Positions 23,138 through 32,393 are shown, counted from the stretch's first letter. The stretch: DNA of 41,646 nt from Candidatus Villigracilaceae bacterium (GCA_026645935.1 JAPKMP010000029.1:1-41646); one strand, 5' to 3'. Translations and numbers: made by a program. Notes: a model not told the origin generated them from the sequence alone.

Positions 23138-25495
23138 TCACCTCAGATATTCTTTGATTTTATTTTTTAAAAGATTTCCGTCCACAGGTTTGGTGACGTA
23201 ATCGTTACAGCCCGCCTCCTTTGCTTTTTCAGCATCGCCAACCATGGCATAAGCGGATAAGCCAATGATGGGCACAGATGCCATGTTCGCACGGATGCGG
23301 CGTGTGGCTTCGTATCCATCCATGATGGGGAGCGAGATGTCCATGAGGATGAGGTCGGGTTTTTCCAACTCTGCCAATGTTACTCCCTGCGCCCCGTTTT
23401 TGGCGAAGATCAGTTCGTAGTCGTCCTCCAGTAATTGGGTGATGAAATTGATATTGAGTTCAGTGTCTTCTACAACCAGAATGGATTTTCGAGACTGCGC
23501 CTCGCGTGTTTCTTTGGTATGTGGTTCGATCGTTGTCGGGGTGACTTCGGTTGGATGGATAGGATCTGCTATAGCTACGGAAGAGGCGGGATCCTTTTCG
23601 TAGTGCATCGGGAACGTGAGGGTGAATGTTGACCCTTCGCCCAACACGCTTTTGGCAGTCAAATCCCCACCAAGCAGACGGGCGAGGTTGCGGCTGATGG
23701 TGAGTCCCAAACCTGTGCCGCCATATTGACGCGTGGTGGTCGTCTCCGCTTGTTGAAACTCCTCAAAGACACGACCCACCGCTTCTTCGCTGATGCCGAT
23801 GCCGCTGTCTTTTACAGAGATGCTGATGATCTCGCCCGCGAGCTTTTCTACTTTGAGAATAATCTTGCCTTCGTGCGTGAACTTGGCGGCATTGCTGAGC
23901 AGGTTGAGAATGACCTGCTTGATCTTGTCTTGATCGGAAAATACGAAACCGATGGTTTCATCGACTTGTTTTTCAAGGGTGACATTCGGTTTGAGGAGGG
24001 GAGTTGCAAGAGCCAAGCATTGATCGGCGAAGCCATCCAAACTGAATTTGCCGGGGATGACATCCATGCGTCCGGCTTCGATCTTGGCGATGTCGAGCAC
24101 GGTGTTGATCAGACCAAGCAGGTGCTGGGAACTGGTGAGCACTTTATCCAAGTTATTGATCTGTTTTTCAGGCAGGACGTCCTGTGCCTTGCCTTTGACG
24201 ATCTGGGTAAAACCCATGATGGCGTTGAGTGGTGTGCGCAGTTCGTGGCTCATGTTGGCAAGGAATGTACTTTTGGCTTTGTTGGCTTGTTCCGCCGCGG
24301 CGCGTGCTTCCTCGGCTTCTGCAAAAAGGCGTTTGGTTTCTTCAAACAGTCGCACATTTTGGACGGCAGTGCCCATATTGGATGCGATGGTTTCAAGCAA
24401 GTTTAGAGAAAGGTCGGTGAAGGCATTCTTTTTTTCATAATCTGCAAGGGAGATGCCTCCGATCACTTCTTTGCCTGCCAGTAGCGGGAGCACCACCACA
24501 GATTTTGGAACATCATTTCCAATCGAACCCTGCCATCTATGCCAGAATTTCTCCACTTCATCACCATTGACTACCCATGAAACGCCACCCCTTCTGGCAG
24601 AAGCGCGAAGCATTATCTTATAACTGTGCAAGTCGAAAATCTCTTCTGTAATATTGACTTGCTCGCCATTGCGAACCATATAGGGCGCGATGACACGATC
24701 GGTCTCTTTATCGAAGATGGAAATGGCGATGTTGTTGATGTTCAATGCTTCCTGTATTCTTTCACCCACCCGTTGGATCATGCTTTTTAAGTCGCTGCTT
24801 TCGGTCAATGTTTGCCCGATGTTGTTGATGATCTGCAATTCGGTAGCGCGTTGCTCGGTCTCCTTGAGCAGGCGCTGGGTTTCATCAAATAAATTGACGT
24901 TCTCAAGAGCAACGCTCATGCTGTTCGCAATGGTTTGCAGTAATCGCACATCGGACTCTGAATATGCATTTTCTCTTTGCCAATTCCGCAAGGCGATGCC
25001 ACCTAGGAATTTATTTCCACTAATGAGTGGAACGCTCAACCATGATTTGAGCTCGTGTTGATCTTGCCCTGGAAAGAAGACATCTATCCCAAACCGTTTA
25101 CTTATATTTTTATTAATGACCAAGGGGCGGCGCCTCTTAATGGAGTGAGCCAGCACACTTGGTACTTCCAGACTGATCTCAAAGTAATCGAGTCGTTTTC
25201 TATTTTCAACGACATATGGAAAAAAGACGATGTTTCGCTTATCATCAACAAACCCAATCCCTACATTGCCATCCTCGAAAATTTCGCTAAGTTTTTCTCC
25301 TACCGCATCAATGATGCCCTGAAAATCCATTTTGGAGGCGAGCGCAGATTGGATGCTGTTGATCACAGCAAGTTCCGCCTCACGCTGGGCGAGCCGTTCC
25401 TCCAGCACATGGATTTTGTCCGCGCCTGTGTTATTTGTTTTCTTTTTGGGAGTTGCCTTCGTCTTCGTGCTTTTGGAAGATGTCCTCGGTGGCAT
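23138..25495 (-). CDS. GAF-GAF hybrid histidine kinase with receiver domain
   Basis: A 785-residue cytosolic hybrid kinase with no membrane segment. Order: basic, lysine-rich N-terminus (1-25), coiled coil (about 27-50), GAF 1 (about 55-200), GAF 2 (about 232-380), coiled coil (about 385-408), HisKA with H417 in NMSHELRTPLN, HATPase_c (N531/N535, DSGIG 563-567, GGTGLGL), linker, and receiver domain with D719 (ILMDISLPIMDG). The two GAF domains presumably sense a small ligand. It forms an operon with the single-domain regulator downstream. Confidence 0.92.
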   Translation of the reverse strand: MPPRTSSKSTKTKATPKKKTNNTGADKIHVLEERLAQREAELAVINSIQSALASKMDFQGIIDAVGEKLSEIFEDGNVGIGFVDDKRNIVFFPYVVENRKRLDYFEISLEVPSVLAHSIKRRRPLVINKNISKRFGIDVFFPGQDQHELKSWLSVPLISGNKFLGGIALRNWQRENAYSESDVRLLQTIANSMSVALENVNLFDETQRLLKETEQRATELQIINNIGQTLTESSDLKSMIQRVGERIQEALNINNIAISIFDKETDRVIAPYMVRNGEQVNITEEIFDLHSYKIMLRASARRGGVSWVVNGDEVEKFWHRWQGSIGNDVPKSVVVLPLLAGKEVIGGISLADYEKKNAFTDLSLNLLETIASNMGTAVQNVRLFEETKRLFAEAEEARAAAEQANKAKSTFLANMSHELRTPLNAIMGFTQIVKGKAQDVLPEKQINNLDKVLTSSQHLLGLINTVLDIAKIEAGRMDVIPGKFSLDGFADQCLALATPLLKPNVTLEKQVDETIGFVFSDQDKIKQVILNLLSNAAKFTHEGKIILKVEKLAGEIISISVKDSGIGISEEAVGRVFEEFQQAETTTTRQYGGTGLGLTISRNLARLLGGDLTAKSVLGEGSTFTLTFPMHYEKDPASSVAIADPIHPTEVTPTTIEPHTKETREAQSRKSILVVEDTELNINFITQLLEDDYELIFAKNGAQGVTLAELEKPDLILMDISLPIMDGYEATRRIRANMASVPIIGLSAYAMVGDAEKAKEAGCNDYVTKPVDGNLLKNKIKEYLR

Positions 25496-25584
25496 TTCCG
25501 GCTTCCCTTCAAAGAGGAGATAAGTTCAACCCAATAATGACTTTCGCCTTAATTGGACTAATTGTACCTTTATTCCAGTCGGAT

Positions 25585-26775
25585 TCAGCCTTTTATCAGA
25601 ACGATCTCGCGTTGCGGGTCACCGATATACAATGCGCCCCTATCTGTCAGCACCACATCCTCTTCCAAACCGATGTAGCCATAATTGGGGACAGCCAGTC
25701 CCGGTTCGATGGTGAAGACTTGACCGACTTCCAGTTTTTGCTTTGGCGAGTCACCGTATTTCTCCCACTGCGGACCCAGCAATGCGCCGCCGTCGTGCGC
25801 TACGCGACCAAGTTGATGACCGAGCGCGTACATGTATTCGGGATAGCCAGAGTCAGTCACAACCTCGCGGGAAATAACATCGATCGAATTTCCGGTGACA
25901 CCTGCCTTCATTGCACCGCGCGATTGCTCGATGGCAGTGCGGATGGTGATGAATCCGCGCTGGACTTCGGGCGGGGCTTCGGTCTCGCCTTCGCGCAAAA
26001 CGTACGCCACGCGTTGAATGTCGGAACAATAGCCCTGGTATTTCACGCCAAAGTCAAAGTGGATGACCTGCCCCGGCTCGATCCTGATATCGGTTGGACC
26101 CGTATGCCCGATGGCTTTGTCTGGACCCGCATTCACAGCGGGATTATTTTCAGCAGACCAGGCATAGCTTACGCCGTATTCTTTCATTAATCCGTGCATG
26201 TAATTCGCAATCTCGATCTCGGTCATGCCGACTTTGATGAAAGCGAAAGTCTTCTTGTAGATTTCATCCGTGATCTCGACCGCTTTTTGGATGAGCGCCA
26301 ATTCGGCTTGGGTTTTGCGTCCGCGCAGGGCATTGATGACCGGCTCCGCACCGACGATCCGATCTGCGTAAAGAGTCCCGGCAAGGGTTTCCCACAACTC
26401 CTCGTACATCGAATGGGTCAAGCCGTCGGCGTGGACGTTGTTTCGCGAAGTGTTGACAGCGATCTGCTCCGGGTCGAGCCGCAGGATCGTCTCGCGCAGG
26501 ATTTCTTTGATGGATTTGTCGTAGCCGATGATTTCGGAATAGACGTTCATTCGCGCGATGGCATCCTTTTCGAGATTGCCGACGATGAATATCTTTTCTC
26601 CTTTCTTTGTGAAAATGATCGCGGAATGCCACGTCAGATCGTTCCCGCCGATCAGAAAATCAAGAACGGGGTCCCGCACTCCGCTTGTCTCGCGGACGAA
26701 GGTAAGCCAGAGGTCGATATCCTGCTCTTTGAGAATTTCGATGGCTTGGTCGACCTTTTCCTGAATGAGGGACAT
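25585..26775 (-). CDS. M24 metallopeptidase (Xaa-Pro aminopeptidase type)
   Basis: A 396-residue two-domain enzyme: a creatinase-like N domain (about 5-145) and a pita-bread catalytic domain (about 155-396). The metal ligands are visible as D241 (HFDFG), D252 (SDIQR), H320 (ALGHQLGR), E357 (IEPG) and E372 (LEED). Such enzymes remove the N-terminal residue before a proline from peptides, in the cytoplasm. AAGGAGAT lies 7 nt before the ATG. It follows the MFS gene by 12 bp on the same strand, so they form an operon; the transporter may bring in its substrates or be unrelated. Confidence 0.9.
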   Translation of the reverse strand: MSLIQEKVDQAIEILKEQDIDLWLTFVRETSGVRDPVLDFLIGGNDLTWHSAIIFTKKGEKIFIVGNLEKDAIARMNVYSEIIGYDKSIKEILRETILRLDPEQIAVNTSRNNVHADGLTHSMYEELWETLAGTLYADRIVGAEPVINALRGRKTQAELALIQKAVEITDEIYKKTFAFIKVGMTEIEIANYMHGLMKEYGVSYAWSAENNPAVNAGPDKAIGHTGPTDIRIEPGQVIHFDFGVKYQGYCSDIQRVAYVLREGETEAPPEVQRGFITIRTAIEQSRGAMKAGVTGNSIDVISREVVTDSGYPEYMYALGHQLGRVAHDGGALLGPQWEKYGDSPKQKLEVGQVFTIEPGLAVPNYGYIGLEEDVVLTDRGALYIGDPQREIVLIKG

Positions 26776-26787
26776 GGGGGTATCTCC

Positions 26788-28059
26788 TTATGTGATGGAA
26801 ATCTTTTGTTTGCGCGGGTCCTTGACAAGGAATATAAGGATACCAAGCATTGCCAATGAGAGGATGGCGGAGATCATAAACGTGGGAACAAAACCCGCGC
26901 TGTCTGCGACCCAGCCGCCGAGGATGGGGGCGATGATGGTCGCCGGTGCGGTGAGGGTTTGCGCCAGCCCGATATAAATGGGGCGTTCGGATTCGCCTCC
27001 GAAATCAACGGTCATGGTCATGCTTATCGTCCAGAGTGAAACGTTGGTCATGCCGGTGAGGATGAAGATTGGGTAGAACCATAGGATGGATGTTGCGTTC
27101 CATGCAAGGAACGCGCTCAACACGGCCGAGACGGCTCCAAGGATGAGCATGACGCGATGGCCGACTTTGTCTCCGAGCCAGCCCATGCCGATATTGGCGA
27201 TGGTTTGTGAGATGGTCAACGTGGCGGTAAGGTAGCCCGCGATGACCGGGGTCATATTGAATTCCCGCAGCGCGTAAACGATATAGAATGAAAATCCCAT
27301 CGTGGCAAATTGCGAGAGGATGCGCACGCTGAGGAACCAGTTGAAGTTTCTATCTCGGCTCAGAACGCGTTTGGCATCGTCCCAGAAATGGGTTTTTTCT
27401 TCGGGGATGATTTTTTCTGTGTCTTCCGGCTCGCGCGTGGCGGCGAGGGCAAACCAGCTTGCGGTGAAAAGAATGCTTGCAAGGAAGAAACAGGTTGCAA
27501 AGTCCCAGGGGGAGGCGAGGGCGTTGAGCAGGTATCCTGCCCCTATGGCGGAAATGCTTATGAAAAGATTCGCAAGCCCGGCTTGCATCCCGAAAAATGT
27601 CCCGCGCGAATCAGGCGGGATGATCTTAGAGATCATCGAGGTCCATGCGTTGGCGGTGAAACCTCCACCGAGTCCCTGCCAGACCAGCATCAAAAAAGCA
27701 AGGATTAGTCCGGCGTTCAAGCCAATGAACGGCAACGCCAGCGCGACCAACGCCAAGCCAAGAAAGGGGATACGCTCGTGAATGGTCATCATCAGAACAG
27801 TGCGCTTGTATTGGCGGAGGCGCGACACATGACTCGCGGTAAAAAGTTGCGGGAGGAGCCAGCCGGCCGAGTGGATGGCTGGTACGAGACCGATCAAGGT
27901 GGCTGAGTCGGTCAGCGAGGCGACGAACAGGGGCAGGATGGTGCTGAACGAGGCGAAGCCGAGTGCCGCGCCGAAGAGACTGCCGTCCCACAGGTTGGCG
28001 CTGATGTTGTGTTTCAGGTTTTCGCGGATATTTTTCTCGAGGGTGGTGTATTGAAACAT
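26788..28059 (-). CDS. MFS transporter
   Basis: A 423-residue major facilitator protein with about twelve membrane helices and a central cytosolic loop (about 215-240). LGDKVGHR resembles the signature loop between helices 8 and 9. The substrate is unknown. The gene is divergent from tetR with 90 bp between them. The palindromic tetR operator lies in that gap and may affect it too. It has no Shine-Dalgarno; TAGAAT lies exactly 6 nt before the ATG. Confidence 0.85.
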   Translation of the reverse strand: MFQYTTLEKNIRENLKHNISANLWDGSLFGAALGFASFSTILPLFVASLTDSATLIGLVPAIHSAGWLLPQLFTASHVSRLRQYKRTVLMMTIHERIPFLGLALVALALPFIGLNAGLILAFLMLVWQGLGGGFTANAWTSMISKIIPPDSRGTFFGMQAGLANLFISISAIGAGYLLNALASPWDFATCFFLASILFTASWFALAATREPEDTEKIIPEEKTHFWDDAKRVLSRDRNFNWFLSVRILSQFATMGFSFYIVYALREFNMTPVIAGYLTATLTISQTIANIGMGWLGDKVGHRVMLILGAVSAVLSAFLAWNATSILWFYPIFILTGMTNVSLWTISMTMTVDFGGESERPIYIGLAQTLTAPATIIAPILGGWVADSAGFVPTFMISAILSLAMLGILIFLVKDPRKQKISIT

Positions 28060-28065
28060 GGCTGA

Positions 28066-28071
28066 ATTCTA
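28066..28071 (-). promoter_or_regulatory. -10 box exactly 6 nt before the MFS ATG
   Basis: TAGAAT on the minus strand followed by 6 nt and the ATG at 28059. It fits leaderless transcription. Confidence 0.5.
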
Positions 28072-28082
28072 CATGATACGGC

Positions 28083-28110
28083 TTGACAAATATCCCATTT
28101 CAGATAAAAT
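28083..28110 (+). promoter_or_regulatory. Sigma-70-type promoter of the exporter operon
   Basis: TTGACA (28083-28088), a 16-bp spacer, and TAAAAT (28105-28110). Transcription would start at about 28117, inside the operator palindrome. This is one of the best promoters in the window. Confidence 0.8.
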
Positions 28111-28113
28111 AAA

Positions 28114-28127
28114 AACGAACGTTCGTT
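28114..28127. promoter_or_regulatory. TetR operator palindrome
   Basis: A perfect 14-bp palindrome, AACGAACGTTCGTT, covers the predicted transcription start of the tetR operon. This placement is typical of autorepression by a TetR dimer that blocks RNA polymerase. It may also affect the divergent MFS gene. Confidence 0.75.
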
Positions 28128-28149
28128 CATTTTTGGAGATTGGAAAATC

Positions 28150-28767
28150 ATGGCAACAAAGGCTAAGGAAACACCGACAAAGGGCGAGGTCACCCGGCTG
28201 GCGATCGAAGACGCCGCTGTCGAATTGTTCATCGAACAAGGTTATCACGCCACATCGATGCGGCAGATCGCGGATCGGGCTGGGCTTGCGCTGGGCGGAA
28301 TCTATAACCACTTCGCCAGCAAGGAAGAGATCTTCGAAGCCATCGTCCTGGATAAGCACCCATACAAGAAAGTCCTGCCGCTGGTTCTTGAAGCGCAAGG
28401 GGAGGATATGAAAGCCTTTTTGCAGAACGCGGTCAAGGTCACGCTTGGGGAACTTGGATCGGAACCGATGTACATGAAATTAATGTTCATCGAATTCGTG
28501 GAATTCAACGGCAAACACGGCGCTTCGATCCTTTCGGAGATTGCGCCCAAAGTGCTGCCAGTGTTCGAACGAATGATCAAAGGCAGGAAGGAACTGCGCG
28601 TGACCAACCCCGCCCTGCTCATGCGTTCGTTTTTCGGGATGATCATTTCCTACTTTATAACGGAAATGCTCATCTCCAAATCGGTGATCGGAAAACTAAT
28701 GCCCAAAGACACCGCCGCTGCCTACACAGATATTTACCTTCATGGCATTCTCAGGGAGCCGGTATGA
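28150..28767 (+). CDS. TetR-family transcriptional regulator
   Basis: A 205-residue TetR regulator. The DNA-binding domain (about 15-65) has the helix-turn-helix around TSMRQIADRAGLALGGIYNHF, followed by SKEEIF. The C-terminal helical domain (about 75-205) is the ligand-binding and dimer region. It is the first gene of a nine-gene exporter operon and overlaps the permease gene by 4 bp (ATGA). It very likely represses its own operon via the 28114-28127 palindrome. CecR, which governs the E. coli YbhFSRG exporter, is an apt analogue; the ligand is unknown. Confidence 0.9.
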   Translation: MATKAKETPTKGEVTRLAIEDAAVELFIEQGYHATSMRQIADRAGLALGGIYNHFASKEEIFEAIVLDKHPYKKVLPLVLEAQGEDMKAFLQNAVKVTLGELGSEPMYMKLMFIEFVEFNGKHGASILSEIAPKVLPVFERMIKGRKELRVTNPALLMRSFFGMIISYFITEMLISKSVIGKLMPKDTAAAYTDIYLHGILREPV

Positions 28768-29891
28768 ACTCGCGATTGACATCCATCATCCGTAAGGAAT
28801 TCATCCAAATATTTCGGGACATGCGCACGTTGGTGATGATTCTCGTCATCCCCATCATGCAGTTGTTCCTGCTCGGCTACTCCGCCACGAACGACGTCCG
28901 CAACATTCCGCTTGCTGTCTTGGATCGAAGCCGCAGCGTTGAATCACGTGCGCTGCTCGATTCCTATCGCGCCGCGGATTATTTCCGCATCGCTTACAGC
29001 GTGGAATCGGAATCAGAAATCGAAGATCTCATTTCACGCGGCGAGGCGCGCGCAGCGGTCATCATCCCGCCGGATTATGCCCAGCGTCTCAGCGACGGGA
29101 ATGCCCAGGTTGCCTTCATCCTCGACGGCTCCGACCCGACCAGCGCATCTACTGCGCTTTCAGCTGCGCAGCTTATCAGTCAGATGCATTCGACCGAAAT
29201 CCTCACCGAAAAATTTTCACGCACAGGCTCGAGCATCCGCGTCCAGCCGCCTGTGGAAGTCCGCACGACCGTTTGGTACAACCCGGATATGGTCAGCGCC
29301 CACTTCATGATCCCCGGCGTGATCGGCATGATTCTCTACGCCATCGCCGCCATTCTCACCGCCACATCGGTCGTGCGCGAGCGCGAGCGCGGAACCATTG
29401 AACAGCTCATCGTTACGCCCATCCGTTCGTGGGAATTGATCGTCGGCAAACTCATGCCCTACGTCATCCTCGGCTTTATCAATACCATCGAAGTGTTGGC
29501 GGTGGGGCATTGGTGGTTTGGTATGCCCATTCGCGGCGACCTCGGATTGATCCTTCTGCTTTCGAGTGTTTTCCTTGTCACCGGCTTGGGTATCGGACTT
29601 TTCGCCTCGACCATTGCGAATACCCAGCAGGAAGCCATGCTCACTGTGTGGATGACGCTCCTGCCGAGCATCTTCCTCTCCGGCTTTTTCTTCCCGCTCG
29701 AAGCGATGCCGAAAATTCTGCAATGGCTTTCGTATCTGGTGCCTTTGCGATATTACCTGGTCATCATCCGCTCGCTCCTTCTCAAAGGTGTCGGTCTCGA
29801 TATGATCCAATTCGATGTCATCGCCATGACCCTCTTTGCCGTTGGCATCATGACCGCTGCCGCGCTGCGATTTAGAAAACGACTCGATTAA
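28764..29891 (+). CDS. ABC-2 type exporter permease (YbhS/YbhR-like)
   Basis: A 375-residue ABC-2 permease. An N-terminal helix (about 20-38) is followed by a large external domain (about 45-175) and five more helices from about 180 to 372. The EREKGT-like box appears as RERERGTIEQL, the coupling-helix motif of this family. It is the only permease in the operon, so it probably forms a homodimer powered by the two downstream ATPases. It overlaps tetR by 4 bp. Confidence 0.9.
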   Translation: MNSRLTSIIRKEFIQIFRDMRTLVMILVIPIMQLFLLGYSATNDVRNIPLAVLDRSRSVESRALLDSYRAADYFRIAYSVESESEIEDLISRGEARAAVIIPPDYAQRLSDGNAQVAFILDGSDPTSASTALSAAQLISQMHSTEILTEKFSRTGSSIRVQPPVEVRTTVWYNPDMVSAHFMIPGVIGMILYAIAAILTATSVVRERERGTIEQLIVTPIRSWELIVGKLMPYVILGFINTIEVLAVGHWWFGMPIRGDLGLILLLSSVFLVTGLGIGLFASTIANTQQEAMLTVWMTLLPSIFLSGFFFPLEAMPKILQWLSYLVPLRYYLVIIRSLLLKGVGLDMIQFDVIAMTLFAVGIMTAAALRFRKRLD

Positions 29892-29899
29892 ATTCATTC

Positions 29900-29944
29900 C
29901 CCTTGCTTCCCCCCTCCTTCCGGGAGAGGGCAGGGGTGAGGGAA
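29900..29944. repeat. REP-like palindromic repeat, copy 1 (intergenic)
   Basis: A GC-rich element with runs of C then G, ending GAGAGGGCAGGGGTGAGGG, stands between the permease and HlyD genes. It shares its right half with the in-frame element inside the ABC ATPase gene at 33361-33420. Confidence 0.6.
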
Positions 29945-29956
29945 AAGGAGATTTCC

Positions 29957-31264
29957 ATGAATCACAAACGTCCACCCATTCCTGCGATTGTCATTGTTCT
30001 GTTGCTTGTTGCGTTGAGCATCTACTTTATCGTCACGCAAACGGCAGGCGCAAATGAAACCGGTCTCACGGCCTCCGGCGCGATCGAGGCTGTACAAGTC
30101 AATATTGCGCCGGAAGTTGCGGGAAAAGTAACCGAAGTCCTCGTCGAAGAGGGCCAATCTGTCTCGGTGGATCAAACGCTTCTGCGCTTGGACCCAACCC
30201 TGCTTGATGCCCAGCGAGCCGTTGCCTCCGCTGCGTTGGACTCTGCCACCGCCGCCCTCGCCGCTGCCCAAACCAAATATGACCAGACGCTCGAAACTGC
30301 TCTCGCCGCGCAAGCCGCACAACGCGCCAAAGATTGGCAGGTGACCGCTCCCGGCGAATTTGACCAGCCGAACTGGTACATCGAACAGGAACAGCAGATC
30401 GCCGCCGCCCAAGCCGAACTCAAAGCCGCGCAAGCCGCCATTGACGACGCGAATGCGAATCTTGAAAAGGTCATCACTGATTTAAAGAATTCCGATTTCC
30501 TCCAAGCCGAACAGGACCTTGCTGAAACGCGCGCCGCCTTTGTCATTGCCGAGCAGGTCAAAGATCAGGCGTCCAATGCGTCCGACAGCGGCGGGCTGAA
30601 TGAAGCTGCGCAGGATTACTATGACGACATTCTCTCGAACCTTGAAGATGCCGAAGAAGCTTATAACGACCTGATGAACAGCGATGAGGCGGAAGACGTG
30701 GAATACGCGCGCGGACAAGTTCTCGTTGCCCAGCAGCGATATGACGCCGCCTATGCCCGCCTGCTGACCCTGCAAACCGGCGCTGACTCTCCCGCTGTGA
30801 TCGCCGCTGCGAAGGAATTGGATAAGGCGAAATCCGCACTCGCGCAGGCAGAAGCAAGCCTCGCCTTGATCGATGCGCAGGTCGCCAAACTGGCGGTCAA
30901 CGCGCCCATGAACGGAGTCATCCTGACGCGCAACGTCGAACCCGGCGAATTCGTCCAACCTGGCGCAACGACATTGACGATCGGTAATATTAACGAACTG
31001 ACCATCACGGTCTACGTCCCCGAAAACCGCTACGGCGAAATATCGCTTGGGCAATCCGCGACATTGACTGTGGACTCTTTCCCGGACATGACATTCGATG
31101 CAACTGTCATTCAAATTGCCGATAAAGCCGAGTTCACCCCGCGCAATGTCCAAACCGTGGAAGGGCGCTCGAGCACGGTCTTTGCCATCAAACTCCGTGT
31201 GGAAGACCCGCAAGGCAAATTGAAGATTGGGATGCCTGCCGATGTGGTATTCAGTGAAAAGTGA
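29957..31264 (+). CDS. HlyD-family periplasmic adaptor (YbhG-like)
   Basis: A 435-residue membrane-fusion protein. One N-terminal helix (about 9-25) anchors it. A lipoyl/barrel-sandwich half (about 40-75, GAIEAVQVNIAPEVAGKV) is followed by a long alanine-rich coiled coil (about 75-310) and the second lipoyl half plus a beta-barrel domain (about 315-435, GVILTRNVEPGEFVQPG). The start is the ATG at 29957, with AAAAGGAG 6 nt upstream. In a monoderm or atypical envelope the partner outside the membrane is unclear; no TolC-like gene is in the window. Confidence 0.9.
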   Translation: MNHKRPPIPAIVIVLLLVALSIYFIVTQTAGANETGLTASGAIEAVQVNIAPEVAGKVTEVLVEEGQSVSVDQTLLRLDPTLLDAQRAVASAALDSATAALAAAQTKYDQTLETALAAQAAQRAKDWQVTAPGEFDQPNWYIEQEQQIAAAQAELKAAQAAIDDANANLEKVITDLKNSDFLQAEQDLAETRAAFVIAEQVKDQASNASDSGGLNEAAQDYYDDILSNLEDAEEAYNDLMNSDEAEDVEYARGQVLVAQQRYDAAYARLLTLQTGADSPAVIAAAKELDKAKSALAQAEASLALIDAQVAKLAVNAPMNGVILTRNVEPGEFVQPGATTLTIGNINELTITVYVPENRYGEISLGQSATLTVDSFPDMTFDATVIQIADKAEFTPRNVQTVEGRSSTVFAIKLRVEDPQGKLKIGMPADVVFSEK

Positions 31265-31302
31265 TCAGTAAGCAGCGAACGGTTGGCACGTAAGGAGATG
31301 GC

Positions 31303-31782
31303 ATGAAGCCGGTTTCATTTGATTGGTCGAAGATGAAGAACATCCAAAAGATTCATCGCGTGCTGTATGCCATCGGGCTGGGGCGGCTGATCGGCGGGAT
31401 CATTCTTCTTTTGACCACCACAGGCAGAAAGTCCGGGTTGAGGCGGGTGACGCCTCTGCAATATGAAAAGATCGGCAAGGATTACTACGTTGGTGCGGCG
31501 CGCGGAGTCAAAGCGGATTGGGTGCGAAACATCCAGGCATTTCCCCAGGTGGATGTCCGCGTGGGCGCGAAGAGATTTCATGGCACTGCCGAGGTCATCA
31601 CGGATCCATCACGCATCGCAGACTTTTTGGAAGTCCGTTTACAGCGGCATCCTCGCATGATCGGGTTGATTTTGGAAAAAGCGCATGGCTTGCCGCGGCG
31701 TCCCAGCCGCGCGCAATTGGAAGAATTGGGACGCACCGAAGCGTTCGTGATCCTGCACCCGGCATCGTTTAGCGAGAATTGA
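31303..31782 (+). CDS. Deazaflavin-dependent (Ddn-type) nitroreductase family protein
   Basis: A 159-residue split-barrel protein of the DUF385/Ddn family. TTTGRKSG (38-45) and DWVRN (72-76) are the family hallmarks; the first contacts the cofactor phosphate. Members use F420H2 in actinobacteria; whether this host makes F420 is not shown here. AAGGAG lies 5 nt before the ATG. Its place within an exporter operon suggests it modifies the exported compound or protects against it. Confidence 0.82.
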   Translation: MKPVSFDWSKMKNIQKIHRVLYAIGLGRLIGGIILLLTTTGRKSGLRRVTPLQYEKIGKDYYVGAARGVKADWVRNIQAFPQVDVRVGAKRFHGTAEVITDPSRIADFLEVRLQRHPRMIGLILEKAHGLPRRPSRAQLEELGRTEAFVILHPASFSEN

Positions 31783-31783
31783 T

Positions 31784-31852
31784 ATGGCAGATTATCTTAT
31801 CCACGTAGAAGATATAAAAATGCGGCAATGCCGTTTGAAGGATGAATCATGA
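31784..31852 (+). CDS. Possible micro-ORF 1 (22 residues)
   Basis: An ATG at 31784 opens MADYLIHVED and runs 22 codons to a TGA that overlaps the next gene's ATG (ATGA, 31849-31852). A second micro-ORF with a similar start (MTNYLVQTE) precedes the following membrane gene in the same way. The DNA around both starts (GAGAATTGA-ATG and after) is also similar. Only a weak GAGA ribosome site is present. It could be a coupled leader peptide or a decayed duplication. Confidence 0.3.
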   Translation: MADYLIHVEDIKMRQCRLKDES

Positions 31853-32274
31853 ACCGTTTTAGGAAGTTGATAATGATTGCGAATGCCCTTTTTCTCAGCT
31901 TGACCGGTTTTGCCCAGATGATATTTGAACTGTTGAGCCACTATCGCGGGATGGGTCCGTTGAATGGAATATTTACAGACACCCCTTACACGATAGGTTT
32001 TTTTGAAGCGCATGGCTTTGCGGTTTTGACCGGGATTCTTGTCTTCTCGGTTATGCTCAAAGGACTGGATGCGCACTGGCATTTATATCTGGCAGGTGTT
32101 TGTTTATTACTTGGAGGCTCCAACCTTCTCTTTTGGGATAGCTTTTCCAAAGTTGGGTTGGTCGCAGCCGGGATCGTCGCTACTTCTTTGCACGTCACGT
32201 TTTTTGTGCTGCAGGTTGTATGTTATTTGATATCGCGAAGGGAAGAGAAGCGCTTTACATCAAGCCATGCCTAA
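31849..32274 (+). CDS. Four-helix membrane protein of unknown function
   Basis: A 141-residue membrane protein with four hydrophobic helices (about 6-28, 48-66, 76-95 and 103-127) and a basic tail with SRREEKR. AAGGATG lies just before the ATG. The family is not recognised. It is the first of two small membrane proteins placed between the reductase and ATPase genes of the exporter operon, so an accessory role in the exporter is possible. Confidence 0.7.
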   Translation: MNRFRKLIMIANALFLSLTGFAQMIFELLSHYRGMGPLNGIFTDTPYTIGFFEAHGFAVLTGILVFSVMLKGLDAHWHLYLAGVCLLLGGSNLLFWDSFSKVGLVAAGIVATSLHVTFFVLQVVCYLISRREEKRFTSSHA

Positions 32275-32294
32275 GTTGATGAATGAGAATTGAA

Positions 32295-32393
32295 ATGACG
32301 AATTATCTCGTCCAAACAGAATATACACATAAACATTTAGCCACCGCCCAATGGAGAATCCATTTTAGATATATTCAAGGAGTTGAAAAATGA
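32295..32393 (+). CDS. Possible micro-ORF 2 (32 residues)
   Basis: ATG at 32295 opens MTNYLVQTEY and runs 32 codons to a TGA overlapping the next gene's ATG (ATGA, 32390-32393). It is the partner of micro-ORF 1 at 31784-31852. Only a weak ribosome site is present. Confidence 0.3.
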   Translation: MTNYLVQTEYTHKHLATAQWRIHFRYIQGVEK

